DNA from: Corynebacterium lactis
GTDB taxonomy: Bacteria > Actinomycetota > Actinomycetes > Mycobacteriales > Mycobacteriaceae
Length of the DNA: 64,000 nt
Assembly: GCF_900519355.1 (NCBI RefSeq)
Contig: NZ_ULHE01000001.1
Location: 186,001 to 250,000 of the forward strand
Direction of reading: 5' to 3'
The notes under the pieces were generated by a model. It ran no database searches. It had not been told where the DNA came from and worked only from the letters and a program-made list of their open reading frames with translations. Shown one piece after another: positions 47,818-57,347 of this stretch (within the stretch, counting starts at the first letter, position 1; the number at the start of each line of letters is the position of its first letter). A program made the position numbers and the translations under genes.

Positions 47818-48064
47818 GGTGGCAGTCCTTTCGGATAGAAGTTGTACCTCACGCCTTGAGATCTGAGAACAGGCATTCCAGTAGATGACTTCTTCCGAAA
47901 GACCGCGAGGCTTAAATCCAGCCCTGCTCTCCACCGGCCCATCCGGGCCGGATCAATCAACGAAGTTGTAAGGATCACGAGACATGCTTGAGAAGTCGAT
48001 CTTGCGTACTCCCTGTCTCGGTGACAAAAACCAATCTATACGATGCTCCAGACAAAAACAAGGC

Positions 48065-48094
48065 TCTATATTGTGATCTGGACCACAATATAGA
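48065..48094. promoter_or_regulatory. 11 bp perfect inverted repeat with GlxR/CRP-like core
   Basis: TCTATATTGTG (48065-48075) and CACAATATAGA (48084-48094) are perfect complements around eight bases. The core TGTGA-N6-CCACA differs from the corynebacterial GlxR consensus (TGTGA-N6-TCACA) at one outer base. It lies 248 bases upstream of the AIPR-like gene and just before the rplM promoter. Confidence 0.6.
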
Positions 48095-48123
48095 AAGTGG
48101 TCATTCCGACGGTATCGTGATTT

Positions 48124-48152
48124 TTGGTCTATGGATCCCGGTCGGCTAAACT
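48124..48152 (+). promoter_or_regulatory. candidate rplM promoter
   Basis: TTGGTC (48124-48129), 17 bases and TAAACT (48147-48152). This gives a leader of about 190 bases. The rest of 47818-48123 on the AIPR side has no gene beyond the inverted repeat. Confidence 0.5.
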
Positions 48153-48203
48153 GGTCGATCTGTGTGCGTAGTTGGTTTTGCGCTAGCTTTCCGGCATGTG
48201 GGT

Positions 48204-48341
48204 CCTTTTAAGGGTCTGGGTGTCTGTAAGTAAAGGCGGGAACTGCGCAAATGATGTCGTCCTCGGGTCTCCACCGGCCGCCGGGGAGGAAGCGACGGTG
48301 CGCACAGTGGCTGGCAGAATCTACACGGACCCTAAAAGGAG
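48204..48341 (+). promoter_or_regulatory. rplM leader able to pair with its own Shine-Dalgarno
   Basis: CCTTTTA-AGGGTC (48204-48216) is complementary to GACCC-TAAAAGG (48328-48339) with one bulged A. TGT (48221-48223) also pairs with ACA (48323-48325). The second strand includes most of the rplM AAAAGGAG site. The pairing would block initiation, as expected of an autoregulated ribosomal-protein leader. Confidence 0.55.
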
Positions 48342-48346
48342 TCATG

Positions 48347-48790
48347 TTGTCTACTTTCCATCCGAAGGACGGTGACATCGAGCGCAAGTGGTACGTCATT
48401 GACGCTACCGACGTTGTTCTCGGCCGTCTGGCTACTCACGCCGCAGACCTGCTGCGCGGTAAGGGCAAGGCATACTTCGCCCCCAACGTCGACTGCGGTG
48501 ACCACGTCATCATCATCAATGCCGATAAGGTTCACGTCTCCTCCAACAAGCGGGACCGTGAGATGCGCTACCGCCACTCGGGCTTCCCGGGTGGCCTGAA
48601 GTCGATGACCCTGGGTCGTTCCCTCGAGGTTCACCCGGAGCGCGTTATCGCCGAGGCTATTGAGGGCATGATGCCGCACAACAAGCTGTCGCGTGCGTCC
48701 ATCAAGAAGCTGCACGTCTTCGCCGGTTCTGAGCACCCGTACGCCGGTCAGCAGCCTGAAAACTACGAGATCAAGGCGGTGGCACAGTGA
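48347..48790 (+). CDS. rplM: 50S ribosomal protein L13
   Basis: The product is 147 aa from TTG 48347 ([20 protein letters not shown]), matching actinobacterial L13 in length and N-terminus. An ATG directly before it (48344) would add one residue but leaves only two bases after AAAAGGAG (48334-48341). L13 is an early 50S assembly protein and binds its own mRNA in E. coli. It overlaps the rpsI GTG by four bases. Confidence 0.96.
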   Translation: MSTFHPKDGDIERKWYVIDATDVVLGRLATHAADLLRGKGKAYFAPNVDCGDHVIIINADKVHVSSNKRDREMRYRHSGFPGGLKSMTLGRSLEVHPERVIAEAIEGMMPHNKLSRASIKKLHVFAGSEHPYAGQQPENYEIKAVAQ

Positions 48791-49350
48791 CCAACCCACA
48801 GGACGTTAACGAGAACCAGAACGTAGAGGCCACCGAGGCTTCCTATGACGACGTTCAGGCCGCCGCTGCCGCTGCGACCGAGGAGTTCACCTCCTCCATC
48901 GGCGACGCAGTTGCAACCGAGTCCGCTGAGGCTTCGGCTGCTCCGGCCGCTCCGCTGACCCTGGATCGCCCGATTCAGACCGTCGGTCGCCGTAAGCGCG
49001 CCGTCGCCCGCGTCGTTCTGACCGCCGGCTCCGGCAAGATCGTCTGCAACGGTCGCGAGATCGAGGATTACTTCCCGAACAAGCTGCACCAGCAGGAGAT
49101 CAAGGATCCGCTGGTCCTGGTCGAGCGTGAGGCACAGTTCGACATCAAGGCCAACATTCACGGTGGTGGCCCGTCCGGTCAGGCAGGCGCCCTGCGCCTG
49201 GCTATCGCTCGTGCACTCAACGAGTTCAACCCGGAGGAGCGCGGCGTTCTCAAGAAGGCTGGCTTCCTCACCCGCGACGCTCGTGCCGTCGAGCGCAAGA
49301 AGGCAGGTCTGCACAAGGCCCGCCGTGCACCGCAGTACTCGAAGCGTTAA
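48787..49350 (+). CDS. rpsI: 30S ribosomal protein S9 with N-terminal extension
   Basis: The product is 187 aa. The first 57 residues are an acidic Ala/Glu-rich extension. The S9 core starts at [17 protein letters not shown] and ends in the tRNA-contacting tail PQYSKR. The GTG at 48787 overlaps the rplM stop, so the extension is dictated by translational coupling. Such extensions occur in other actinobacteria. Confidence 0.97.
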   Translation: MTNPQDVNENQNVEATEASYDDVQAAAAAATEEFTSSIGDAVATESAEASAAPAAPLTLDRPIQTVGRRKRAVARVVLTAGSGKIVCNGREIEDYFPNKLHQQEIKDPLVLVEREAQFDIKANIHGGGPSGQAGALRLAIARALNEFNPEERGVLKKAGFLTRDARAVERKKAGLHKARRAPQYSKR

Positions 49351-49368
49351 GTTTCACTGCTACGCACT

Positions 49369-49421
49369 TGGTGCCCCTCACCAGCGATTACGAATCGTGC
49401 GGTGGGGGGTACTTCGTATTT
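49369..49421 (+). terminator. stem-loop after rpsI
   Basis: GTGCCCCTCACC pairs with GGTGGGGGGTAC, and an inner CGATT-ACG-AATCG helix extends the stem. TATTTTT (49417-49423) follows. A likely terminator of rplM-rpsI. Confidence 0.7.
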
Positions 49422-49522
49422 TTGGGCACAGTTTTTCGGGGCTGGTTGTCAGCCACTTTTACGTCCACGGTTACAGTTCTTGCCACTTTTTGTGACAAGC
49501 TCCATCGCAGTAAGTTGTTGTC

Positions 49523-51427
49523 ATGTTGTTGCAGAAACAAGGGCAGGAGAGGCGAAAAGGCGTGATTACCAAGCATCCCTTCCGGATTCGTCGGGTACCC
49601 GGAATCGATGGGCTTCGCGGGCTCGCGGTAATCGCGGTGGTGATTTACCACTTCTTCGGTGAAGCGCTCCCCGGGGGATTCGTGGGCGTCGATCTCTTCT
49701 TCGTCCTGTCCGGCTTCCTCATCACATCCCTGCTGATCCGCGAGCGAGCGGTGACAGGCCGCATCGACCTCAAGGACTTTTGGCTGCGGCGACTTCGAAG
49801 AATTGCCCCGGCTGCCTTCTTCGTGCTGATGGTCTCGATAGCCGCTGCGGGCTTGGTAGGTGGCGACCCGGCAGTGGGGCTGAAGGCTCAATTTTTGGGC
49901 ACTGTCTTTTTCGTCAACAACTGGACACAAATCGCGGGGGCGGAATCGTATTTTGCGGACTCGGGAGTGCAGCTACTCGCGCACTACTGGTCGCTAGCCG
50001 TAGAAGAGCAGTTCTATGTTCTGTGGCCACTGATCGTCACCATCCTGGTCGGTGTCGGGGTCACATTCCGGCGCTTGCGCCTTCTTTCTGCACTCGGTGC
50101 GGCCGCGTCCCTGTGGGCGATGCTCGCTCTCTACGACCCGACGGCAGACCCGACGCGCGTGTACTACGGCACTGATACACACGCATTCGGCTTGCTTATC
50201 GGCGCGACCCTCGCGCTGATGATGACGTCAGCCTCAGCCGACGCAGCCGCTGATTCGTGGCCGCAGGCTGGCCCCTCGCTGAAGGATTACTTCGGCAGCT
50301 CGGCGCTGGCCTTCCTCGTGGCGACATTGCCGCTTATCGCAATGGCCGCCATCATGCTGACGATGCCGGACACCGCGAGCTTTACCTATAACGGTGGTCT
50401 GGCGATTGCATCGTTACTTGGTGCCACCCTGCTCTTCCTGGTGGTGCGCGAGGACAACCCGGTCCATGCAATCTTCAACGGGGCACCGATGAGGTGGTTC
50501 GGTAAAGTCTCCTTCTCCCTCTACCTGTGGCACTGGCCCATTATCGTGCTCATCAGGGAGTTGCTGGAGAGGAATGGCCTGATCAAGTACCATGACGCAG
50601 CGGCGCTGGTCGGGGTGATAGCCGCACTCGCTCTGTCGGCCTGGTCTTATCGCTATGTCGAAACCCCGATCCGTCGAAACGGCTATCGGGCCACGTTGGC
50701 CACGCTCGTACCACGCCGAACAGTCAAACTCAGCTGGTCAGCGCGATTGGTGCCTTTCGGCGCCGTCTCGCTTGTGGCGCTTGTGGCCTTCGCGATGGCA
50801 ACGGGTCCGACAATGACGCGGCTGGAGGAGCAGTTGGCTCTGGCGGTGCAGCAGCGCGAGGCTGCGCACAAGGCCGAAGCGGCGGAGCTTGCCAAGCGTT
50901 TCATGCCACGGGGTGATCAGGTGAGCGCGATTGGGGACTCCGTGATGCTGGCGTCCGCCGAGGCTCTCGAGGCGGAGCTCCCCGGCATATACATCGATGC
51001 GGCAGTGTCCCGTGGCTACCCGGCAGCCCCTGCGATTATTGAGCAGATGGAGGCAGCTGGAACTCTCGACCCCTTCGTGGTTCTGGGCTTGGGCATCAAC
51101 CAGTCGGCTGCGGCAACGGGCGAGAAGCTCCTCGACGAAATTCTCGATTCCCTAGGCAAGGATCGCGTCATCGTCCTGATCAATCCCTACGGCGATCGTT
51201 CCTGGATGCCACAGTCCGAGAAGGAAGTTCTTGAGGCTGCCAAAAAGAGGGATAACGTCTATGTCGCAGACTGGTGTCACGGTGTGCGCGATGATGTGTC
51301 GTTGCTGCGAGGCGACCTTATCCACCCGACACCACAGGGGGCGCAAGTTTACGCGGCCGCGGTGAAAGAAGCCCTGCGCCAGTACGCCGAAAATGACAAG
51401 CGAATCCCGGCTCGGTGCGGCGTCTAG
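49523..51427 (+). CDS. OafA/YrhL-type acyltransferase with C-terminal SGNH domain
   Basis: The product is 634 aa. Residues about 20-400 form an acyltransferase-3 domain with 10-11 membrane segments and the signatures GIDGLRGLAVIAVVIYHF (catalytic His) and GVDLFFVLSGFLIT, SLAVEEQFY. A helical linker leads to an SGNH-like domain from about 465 (SAIGDSVML, GLGIN, and LIHPTPQGA with the catalytic His). It likely transfers acetyl or other acyl groups onto a cell-envelope glycan or lipid. ATG 49523 has no strong site. GTG 49562 (MITKHPFRIRR) has AGGAGAGG nine bases upstream and may be the true start. Confidence 0.9.
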   Translation: MLLQKQGQERRKGVITKHPFRIRRVPGIDGLRGLAVIAVVIYHFFGEALPGGFVGVDLFFVLSGFLITSLLIRERAVTGRIDLKDFWLRRLRRIAPAAFFVLMVSIAAAGLVGGDPAVGLKAQFLGTVFFVNNWTQIAGAESYFADSGVQLLAHYWSLAVEEQFYVLWPLIVTILVGVGVTFRRLRLLSALGAAASLWAMLALYDPTADPTRVYYGTDTHAFGLLIGATLALMMTSASADAAADSWPQAGPSLKDYFGSSALAFLVATLPLIAMAAIMLTMPDTASFTYNGGLAIASLLGATLLFLVVREDNPVHAIFNGAPMRWFGKVSFSLYLWHWPIIVLIRELLERNGLIKYHDAAALVGVIAALALSAWSYRYVETPIRRNGYRATLATLVPRRTVKLSWSARLVPFGAVSLVALVAFAMATGPTMTRLEEQLALAVQQREAAHKAEAAELAKRFMPRGDQVSAIGDSVMLASAEALEAELPGIYIDAAVSRGYPAAPAIIEQMEAAGTLDPFVVLGLGINQSAAATGEKLLDEILDSLGKDRVIVLINPYGDRSWMPQSEKEVLEAAKKRDNVYVADWCHGVRDDVSLLRGDLIHPTPQGAQVYAAAVKEALRQYAENDKRIPARCGV

Positions 51428-51510
51428 GGTGCCTGAACCGGGCTGCCCGAGTCTCTAAATAAGGTTAATCTAAGTATTGCGTATGAATTTTTCACGGTAA
51501 TGTGCTTTTT

Positions 51511-53197
51511 GTGTCAAATCATGAGCGTACGCAGAGCCGCCGAGGACCAAAGATTGCCGCCGGCGTCATTGTCGGCGCCCTCGTCCTTTTCGGACTTTTC
51601 TTTGCGGTTGACTACGTCCTCAACAAGGATCACGTCCGCGCGGTCGACGGTCGCAGGGGTGGACATCAGCACTCTGAGTGCAAACCAAGCTGAGGCCAAG
51701 CTGGAAAAGGAGCTCGGCAACATCGCCACCAGGCCCGTCGAGCTGCGCGCGGGCGAGCGCAAGACCTCCGTCGAGCCCGCGGCAGCTGGCCTCAGCGTGA
51801 ATTGGGAAGAGACGGTTGCGCAGGCTGGAAAACAGACCGCGAATCCCATCACCTGGATTCGAAGCTTCTTCACCCACCGCGAGCTGGACATTGTCAGCGC
51901 TGTCGATCGCACCAAGTTTGACGGTGAAGTCGAGCGAATTTCCAACGATCTAAGCGTCGCCCCGGTTGACGGCGCCGTCATGCTCAAGGATGGGCGCGTA
52001 GAGGTTTCCGAGCCCGTCATTGGCCGAGCCGTCGATAAGCAGGCAGTGGGAGAAGAGCTCTCTGCCAAGTGGTTGAATCCGGGCGGCATCGACTTTGCGG
52101 CCACGGAGGAAGCCCCGGCGATTGGTGCTGATCAGGTGCGCGAGATGGCCGAGGGCGAAGCGAAGGTTGCGGTGTCCTCGCCGATTGTCGCGAAGGGGCG
52201 CGAGGGCATCAACGGCGTCATCCCGGTGGAGCGCATGGGCGAGGTCGTCTCCTTCGTGCGCGATGGCGAGCGCCTGCGTGCCGACGTCCATGTTGATCGG
52301 GCCCGGGAGATTCTGGCGGAGGGCCTGGGTGCAACCGAGGTGGAGATGCGCAATGCTCGGGTGAGCTTCGCCGACGGTTCCAAGCAGGTCACGCCCTCGG
52401 CGGACGGCGTGGAGATCAACTGGGAGGAGACTCTGAAAGATTTCGCGCCGCGCGTAACCACGACTGCGGGGCGCGACTTTGAGGCCGTGTACAAGGATTC
52501 CCCGGCGACCTTCACCACCGAGCAGGCCAACGCGGCGACCTTCGACGACGTGATCGGCGAGTTCAGCACGGGCGGGTTTACCTCGGCGTCCGGCACGAAC
52601 ATTGCGCTGACCGCGCAGATGGTCAACGGGGCATTCGTCGCCCCGGGGGAGACGTTTAGCCTCAACGGCTACACGGGTCCGCGCGGAGCTGTGCAGGGCT
52701 TCGTGGAGTCGGGCATTATTCTCAACGGCCACGCGGACAAGGCCGTCGGTGGTGGTATCAGCCAGTTCGCGACAACCCTGTACAACGCCGCGTACTTCGC
52801 GGGGATGGAGGACGTGGCGCACACGGCGCACAGCTACTACATCTCGCGTTACCCGGCGGGCCGCGAGGCCACGGTCTTCGAGGGCGTTATCGACCTGCAG
52901 TTCAAGAACACCTCGGCCAATCCGGTCCTCATCGAGTCCTTCGTCTCCGACGGTCAGGTCACGGTGCGTCTGAAAGGCGTGAAGACCGTCGAGGTGGAGT
53001 CCGTCAACGGTGGGCGCTGGGCATACACCAGCCCGCAGCCGATGAACCTGTCCGGGCCGACCTGCTCGCCGTCGTCGGGCGCGCAGGGCTTTACGACGTC
53101 GGATACTCGAATCGTCCGCGACCTGGCAGGCAACGAAATTTCCCGCCACACGCAGACGACCGTTTACGACCCGCAGCCTATTGTCCGCTGCAGCTAG
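51511..53197 (+). CDS. VanW-domain membrane-anchored protein, frameshifted
   Basis: The protein is split between two frames. Frame 1 from GTG 51511 encodes an N-terminal anchor (KIAAGVIVGALVLFGLFF) ending VLNKDHV. The other frame carries on from STVAGVDIS at about 51645 to the stop at 53197. It includes two YoaR-like putative peptidoglycan-binding domains (VAGVDIS; a repeat near VDGVEINWEETL) and a VanW domain (FSLNGYTGPRGAVQGF, GGGISQFATTLYNAAYFAG). Restoring CCC and GGG in the run near 51635-51643 would give HVPRGSTVAGVDIS, the expected junction. A TAATGT -10 lies seven bases before GTG 51511. Role: probably cell-wall remodelling. Confidence 0.82.
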
Positions 53198-53270
53198 TCT
53201 CTCTTTGGTGCTAAACCGGCTAGAGTGAAGCGGTAATCAATAGGACCTTAAAAGGAGTGGTCGAGGAACA

Positions 53271-54614
53271 ATGGCACGTCTTTTCGGAACTGATGGTGTC
53301 CGTGGACTGGCGAACAAGACGCTGACCGCGCCCCTGGCGATGAAGCTGGGCGCCGCCGCAGCGACTGTCTTGACTAGCGGTTCGAACCCCTCGGGCCGTC
53401 GGCCACTCGCGATCGTGGGCCGGGACCCGCGCGTTTCCGGAGAGATGCTGGCCGCGGCTCTGTCTGCGGGAATGGCTTCCCAGGGCGTGGACGTGCTGCG
53501 CGTCGGTGTGCTGCCGACTCCCGCAGTGGCCTTCCTGACGGATGACTACGGTGCCGACATGGGCGTGATGATCTCGGCGTCGCACAACCCGATGCCCGAC
53601 AACGGCATCAAGTTCTTCGCTGCCGGTGGCACCAAGCTGGACGACGCCGTGGAGAAGGAGATTGAGCACGCTCTGCACAATCTCTCCGAGACCGGCCCGA
53701 CTGGAACTGGCGTGGGCCGCGTTATCGAGGAGGCTCCGGACGGCCTGGACCGCTACCTCTTCCATCTCTCCCGCGCGGTGGGCGCGAAGCTCGACGGCAT
53801 CCGCGTCGTCGTCGACTGCGCTAACGGCGCCGCGTCGCAGGCCGCCCCGATGGCGTATGCCGCCGCGGGGGCTGACGTCGTCGCAATCCATAACAAGCCG
53901 AACTCGTACAACATCAACGACGGCTGCGGCTCGACCCACATCGACGTACTGCGGGCCGCCGTCGTCGAGCACGGCGCGGACCTGGGCCTGGCTCACGACG
54001 GCGACGCGGACCGCTGCCTTGCGGTGGACTCCGAGGGCAACCTGATTGACGGCGACCAGATCATGGCGATTCTGGCGGTGTCGATGAAGGACGAGGGGCT
54101 GCTGCACCACAACACACTGGTCGCGACTGTGATGAGTAATCTGGGCCTGAAGCTTGCGATGGAGGCCAACGGCATCAAGCTGCGCACCACCAAGGTGGGC
54201 GACCGCTACGTGCTGGCCGACCTCAACGCCGGTGGTTACTCGCTGGGCGGTGAGCAGTCGGGCCACGTCGTTATCCCGGACCACGCGACCACCGGCGACG
54301 GCACCCTGACCGGCCTGTACCTGATGTCGCGCATGGCGCAGACGGGCAAGTCCCTGGCGGAGCTGGCAAGTGTGATGAAGGTCCTGCCGCAGACGCTGAT
54401 CAACGTCCCGGTGTCGAACAAGTCCGTCATTATGGACTCCGACGAGGTCAAGGCCGCGATCGCTCGGGCCGAGGAGAAGCTGGGCTCGACCGGCCGCGTG
54501 CTGCTGCGCCCGTCGGGCACGGAGGAGCTCTTCCGCGTCATGGTCGAGGCGGCTGACGCCGAGTCGGCGCGCAAGATCGCGGGCGAGTTAGCTGCGGTTG
54601 TGGCGTCCGTCTAG
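53271..54614 (+). CDS. glmM: phosphoglucosamine mutase
   Basis: The product is 447 aa. It starts [19 protein letters not shown], has the phosphoserine loop in [13 protein letters not shown], the metal-binding loop [12 protein letters not shown], the sugar-binding GGEQSGHVV and the phosphate-binding [14 protein letters not shown]. It converts glucosamine-6-phosphate to glucosamine-1-phosphate for peptidoglycan precursor synthesis. GAGGAAC precedes the ATG. In other actinobacteria it also follows rpsI closely, and glmS lies nearby; here the mevalonate cluster lies in between. Confidence 0.97.
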   Translation: MARLFGTDGVRGLANKTLTAPLAMKLGAAAATVLTSGSNPSGRRPLAIVGRDPRVSGEMLAAALSAGMASQGVDVLRVGVLPTPAVAFLTDDYGADMGVMISASHNPMPDNGIKFFAAGGTKLDDAVEKEIEHALHNLSETGPTGTGVGRVIEEAPDGLDRYLFHLSRAVGAKLDGIRVVVDCANGAASQAAPMAYAAAGADVVAIHNKPNSYNINDGCGSTHIDVLRAAVVEHGADLGLAHDGDADRCLAVDSEGNLIDGDQIMAILAVSMKDEGLLHHNTLVATVMSNLGLKLAMEANGIKLRTTKVGDRYVLADLNAGGYSLGGEQSGHVVIPDHATTGDGTLTGLYLMSRMAQTGKSLAELASVMKVLPQTLINVPVSNKSVIMDSDEVKAAIARAEEKLGSTGRVLLRPSGTEELFRVMVEAADAESARKIAGELAAVVASV

Positions 54615-54631
54615 AGTTGAAAAGTGTGGCT

Positions 54632-55324
54632 ATGAACAACTCCCTAGAGGATATTAAGGCGCGCTTTGCCCCGGGCGAGGCCGATATTCAGGTCGAGGTC
54701 GTCGATACCGACGGTCGCGTGCTGGGCACCGTGGGCAAGATGGAGGCACACGTTCCCCCGGGGATCCTGCACCGCGCATTCTCCCTGTTTCTCTTCGACC
54801 ACTCCGGTCGCATGCTGCTGCAGCGTCGCGCCAGGGGCAAGTACCACTCGCCACTGTTGTTGACGAATGCCACGTGCTCGCACCCGCTGCCGGGGGAGCC
54901 GGTCGCGGATGCCGTCGCTAGGCGGGCGAAGGAGGAACTCGGCGCGGACGTGTCCGACTTGGAGGAGATCGGCATTGTCACCTACCGCGTCGACGACGAC
55001 CGCACGGGCCTGTCGGAGTACGAATACAACCACGTCTACGCGGGCTACGTCGATACCGACAGCATCGACCTGAACCCGGACGAGGTCGACGAAATCGTTT
55101 ATGTCACCCCGCAGGAGTTGGCCCAGCGCCGAGCCTCCGAGCCGATGACGCAGTGGTTTAACCACGTGTGGGGAGTCGGTGCGGAGAAGTTCTCCAAGTA
55201 TGGCTTCGACATCGAGGGCGTCGAGGGGATCCACGGCCCGCAGGAGGCGGTGGAGGCTGCGCGTTCGGTCCGCACCGACAGCGCACAGGGCAACCAGCCT
55301 CAGGCCGAGAGCTCGGAAAGGTAA
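54632..55324 (+). CDS. idi: isopentenyl-diphosphate isomerase, type 1
   Basis: The product is 230 aa. Type 1 (Nudix) features are clear: HRAFSLFLFD, LTNATCSHP with the catalytic Cys, the Nudix-like helix AVARRAKEELGAD and EYEYNHVY with the catalytic Glu. It interconverts IPP and DMAPP. A poorly conserved tail of about 40 residues follows. GTG 54626 is an alternative start. It begins 17 bases after glmM and is followed after 10 bases by mvk. Related Streptomyces mevalonate clusters carry a type 2 isomerase instead. Confidence 0.93.
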   Translation: MNNSLEDIKARFAPGEADIQVEVVDTDGRVLGTVGKMEAHVPPGILHRAFSLFLFDHSGRMLLQRRARGKYHSPLLLTNATCSHPLPGEPVADAVARRAKEELGADVSDLEEIGIVTYRVDDDRTGLSEYEYNHVYAGYVDTDSIDLNPDEVDEIVYVTPQELAQRRASEPMTQWFNHVWGVGAEKFSKYGFDIEGVEGIHGPQEAVEAARSVRTDSAQGNQPQAESSER

Positions 55325-55334
55325 TTTTCTAACC

Positions 55335-56330
55335 GTGACCAGCGTAGATAATACGGAGGAAATGGCTACCGGGGAGTTTTACGCGCTCGCTAACGAGCAG
55401 GGCGCTGCCTTCGGTGAGGCCCACGCGAAGTCGATCCTGATGGGCGAGCACTCGGTGGTGTACGGCCAGCCCGCCATCGCACTGCCGGTGACGTCGCTGC
55501 GGACGATGGCGTGGATTGACCGGGTGGCGGACTCGCCCGTCCTGTTTTCGATGGACGGCGAGGTCATCAGCATCGATGAGCTGCCGGCCCGCTTCTCGTC
55601 GATAGCTGCGGCGACCCGCGCGGCCCTGCGCAAGTTCGGGCTGCCGGAGCGGGATCTGTTGGTGCGCCTGCGCTCCGGAATTCCGCCGGCCGCGGGCCTG
55701 GGAGGCTCAGCGGCGGTGGCGCATGCCGTCATCGACGCGGTCCGCGACCTGGCCGACGGCACCCTGACGGAGGCCGAGCGCTTCGAGTTGGTCCAGGAAG
55801 CAGAGCGGGTCGCCCACGGCAATCCCTCGGGCCTCGACGCCACGGCGACTCGTGCGTCCGGGCCGGTCTATTTCCAGAAGGGGCAGTTCCGCCCGCTGAA
55901 GGTCGGCCGCAAGATGTGGCTGGTCATCGGCGATACCGGCGTGCGTGGCTCCACCTCCATCGCGGTCGCGCGCGTGCGCGGTTTCGTGGACTCGCACCGG
56001 GTGCGGGGCCAGGAGCTGCTGGATAACCTGGGCCAGCTGACCGACGCTGCCGCGCGCAGCCTGGCCAAGGGAGACGTCGCGCGACTCGGCCAGCGCATGA
56101 ACGCGGCGCAGGCGGCGCTGGATGAGCTGGGCGTGGGGCACGAGACCATCACCGACCTGGTCAGCGCCGCCAGGCTCGCGGGCGCGGCGGGGGCGAAGCT
56201 GACCGGCGCCGGCTGCGGCGGTTGCGTCATCGCGCTGACCGATTCCGCCGATCACGCGGAGCTCGTCTCCCACGCGATGATGGGCGCCAATGCAGTTGCT
56301 ACCTGGACAGTGGAGGTTAACCCGGCATGA
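55335..56330 (+). CDS. mvk: mevalonate kinase
   Basis: The product is 331 aa. GHMP-kinase motifs: HAKSILMGEHSVVYGQPA near the start, PPAAGLGGSAAVAHA (phosphate loop), HGNPSGLDATAT and KLTGAGCGGCVI. It phosphorylates mevalonate at C5. GTG 55335 lies seven bases after TAATTT, giving a leaderless start; ATG 55362 is an alternative but its GGAGGA site is too close. It overlaps mvaD by four bases. Confidence 0.93.
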   Translation: MTSVDNTEEMATGEFYALANEQGAAFGEAHAKSILMGEHSVVYGQPAIALPVTSLRTMAWIDRVADSPVLFSMDGEVISIDELPARFSSIAAATRAALRKFGLPERDLLVRLRSGIPPAAGLGGSAAVAHAVIDAVRDLADGTLTEAERFELVQEAERVAHGNPSGLDATATRASGPVYFQKGQFRPLKVGRKMWLVIGDTGVRGSTSIAVARVRGFVDSHRVRGQELLDNLGQLTDAAARSLAKGDVARLGQRMNAAQAALDELGVGHETITDLVSAARLAGAAGAKLTGAGCGGCVIALTDSADHAELVSHAMMGANAVATWTVEVNPA

Positions 56331-57322
56331 GTGCTGACGTGAGTGCTGCGAAGAGCGCCACCGCGATCGCGCACCCGAATATCGCGCTGATCAAGTACTG
56401 GGGAAAGCGCGACGAGGCCATGCAGCTTCCCGCCACCGGCAGCCTATCGCTGACGTTGGGCATCGCGCCGACGACCACCACCGTCACGCTTGCCGACGAC
56501 CCCTCGGTCGGCGCCGACTTCGGCACCCTGAACGGCGAGGAGATGCGCGGCAAGGACTTGGCGCGCGTCCAGAAGTTCCTGGACCTCGTCCGCGAGCGCG
56601 CGGGTCGGACGGCGTATGCCCGGGTCGATAGCGTCAACGAGATTCCGACCGGCGCGGGCCTTGCTTCGTCGGCCTCCGGGTTCGCGGCGCTGACGTTGGC
56701 GGCCGCGAAGGCCTACGGGCTGGATTATTCGAAGGCGCAGCTCTCCGCGTTGGCGCGCAGAGGCTCGGGGTCGGCCAGCCGTTCCATCTTCGGTGGCCTC
56801 GTCGAGTGGTTGCCCGGCCACGACGACGCCTCCAGCCATGCCGTGGAGCTGGACAACCCGGGGCTGGACATCAGCCTTGTCGTCGCGGTGCTGTCCCCGG
56901 GCCGAAAAAAGATTGATAGCCGCGCGGCGATGCGCCAGACCGTGGCGACCTCGCCGTTCTTCCCCGCGTGGGTGGAGCAGGTGCCGCGCGACATTGAGGA
57001 GATGAAGGCCGCGATTGCCGCCGCCGACTTCACCGCCGTGGGCTCGCTGGCCGAGGCCAACGCGATGCGGATGCACGCGACCATGCTGGGCGCCCTGCCC
57101 CCGGTGCGCTACTGGAACGCAGACTCCGTCTCGGCGCTGGACCTCGTCGCACAGCTGCGCGAGGAGGGCACGGAGTGCTACGCGACGATGGACGCGGGTC
57201 CCAACGTGAAGGTCATCTGCCGCAGCGGCGATGCCGAGGCGATTGCGAACCGCTTCCGCAGCGAGTTCGACGGTATCGACGTGCTGGTCTCCGGTTCGGG
57301 GCCGGGCGCGTACCTGAAGTAG
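56327..57322 (+). CDS. mvaD: diphosphomevalonate decarboxylase
   Basis: The product is 331 aa. Signatures are PNIALIKYWGKRDE, PATGSLSLTL, PTGAGLASSASGFAAL, RRGSGSASRSIFGGLVEW and the C-terminal DAGPNVKVIC. It converts mevalonate diphosphate to IPP with ATP. The start overlaps mvk (ATGA), and the next gene begins 25 bases after the stop. Confidence 0.95.
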   Translation: MSADVSAAKSATAIAHPNIALIKYWGKRDEAMQLPATGSLSLTLGIAPTTTTVTLADDPSVGADFGTLNGEEMRGKDLARVQKFLDLVRERAGRTAYARVDSVNEIPTGAGLASSASGFAALTLAAAKAYGLDYSKAQLSALARRGSGSASRSIFGGLVEWLPGHDDASSHAVELDNPGLDISLVVAVLSPGRKKIDSRAAMRQTVATSPFFPAWVEQVPRDIEEMKAAIAAADFTAVGSLAEANAMRMHATMLGALPPVRYWNADSVSALDLVAQLREEGTECYATMDAGPNVKVICRSGDAEAIANRFRSEFDGIDVLVSGSGPGAYLK

Positions 57323-57347
57323 CTTGGGGCAGGGAGGGGCTCGCAGA

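Noticed and set aside
51460..51478. DtxR-box-like TAAGGTTAATCTAAG before vanW
   Set aside because: Only about 11 of 19 consensus positions agree, below what known functional DtxR sites show.
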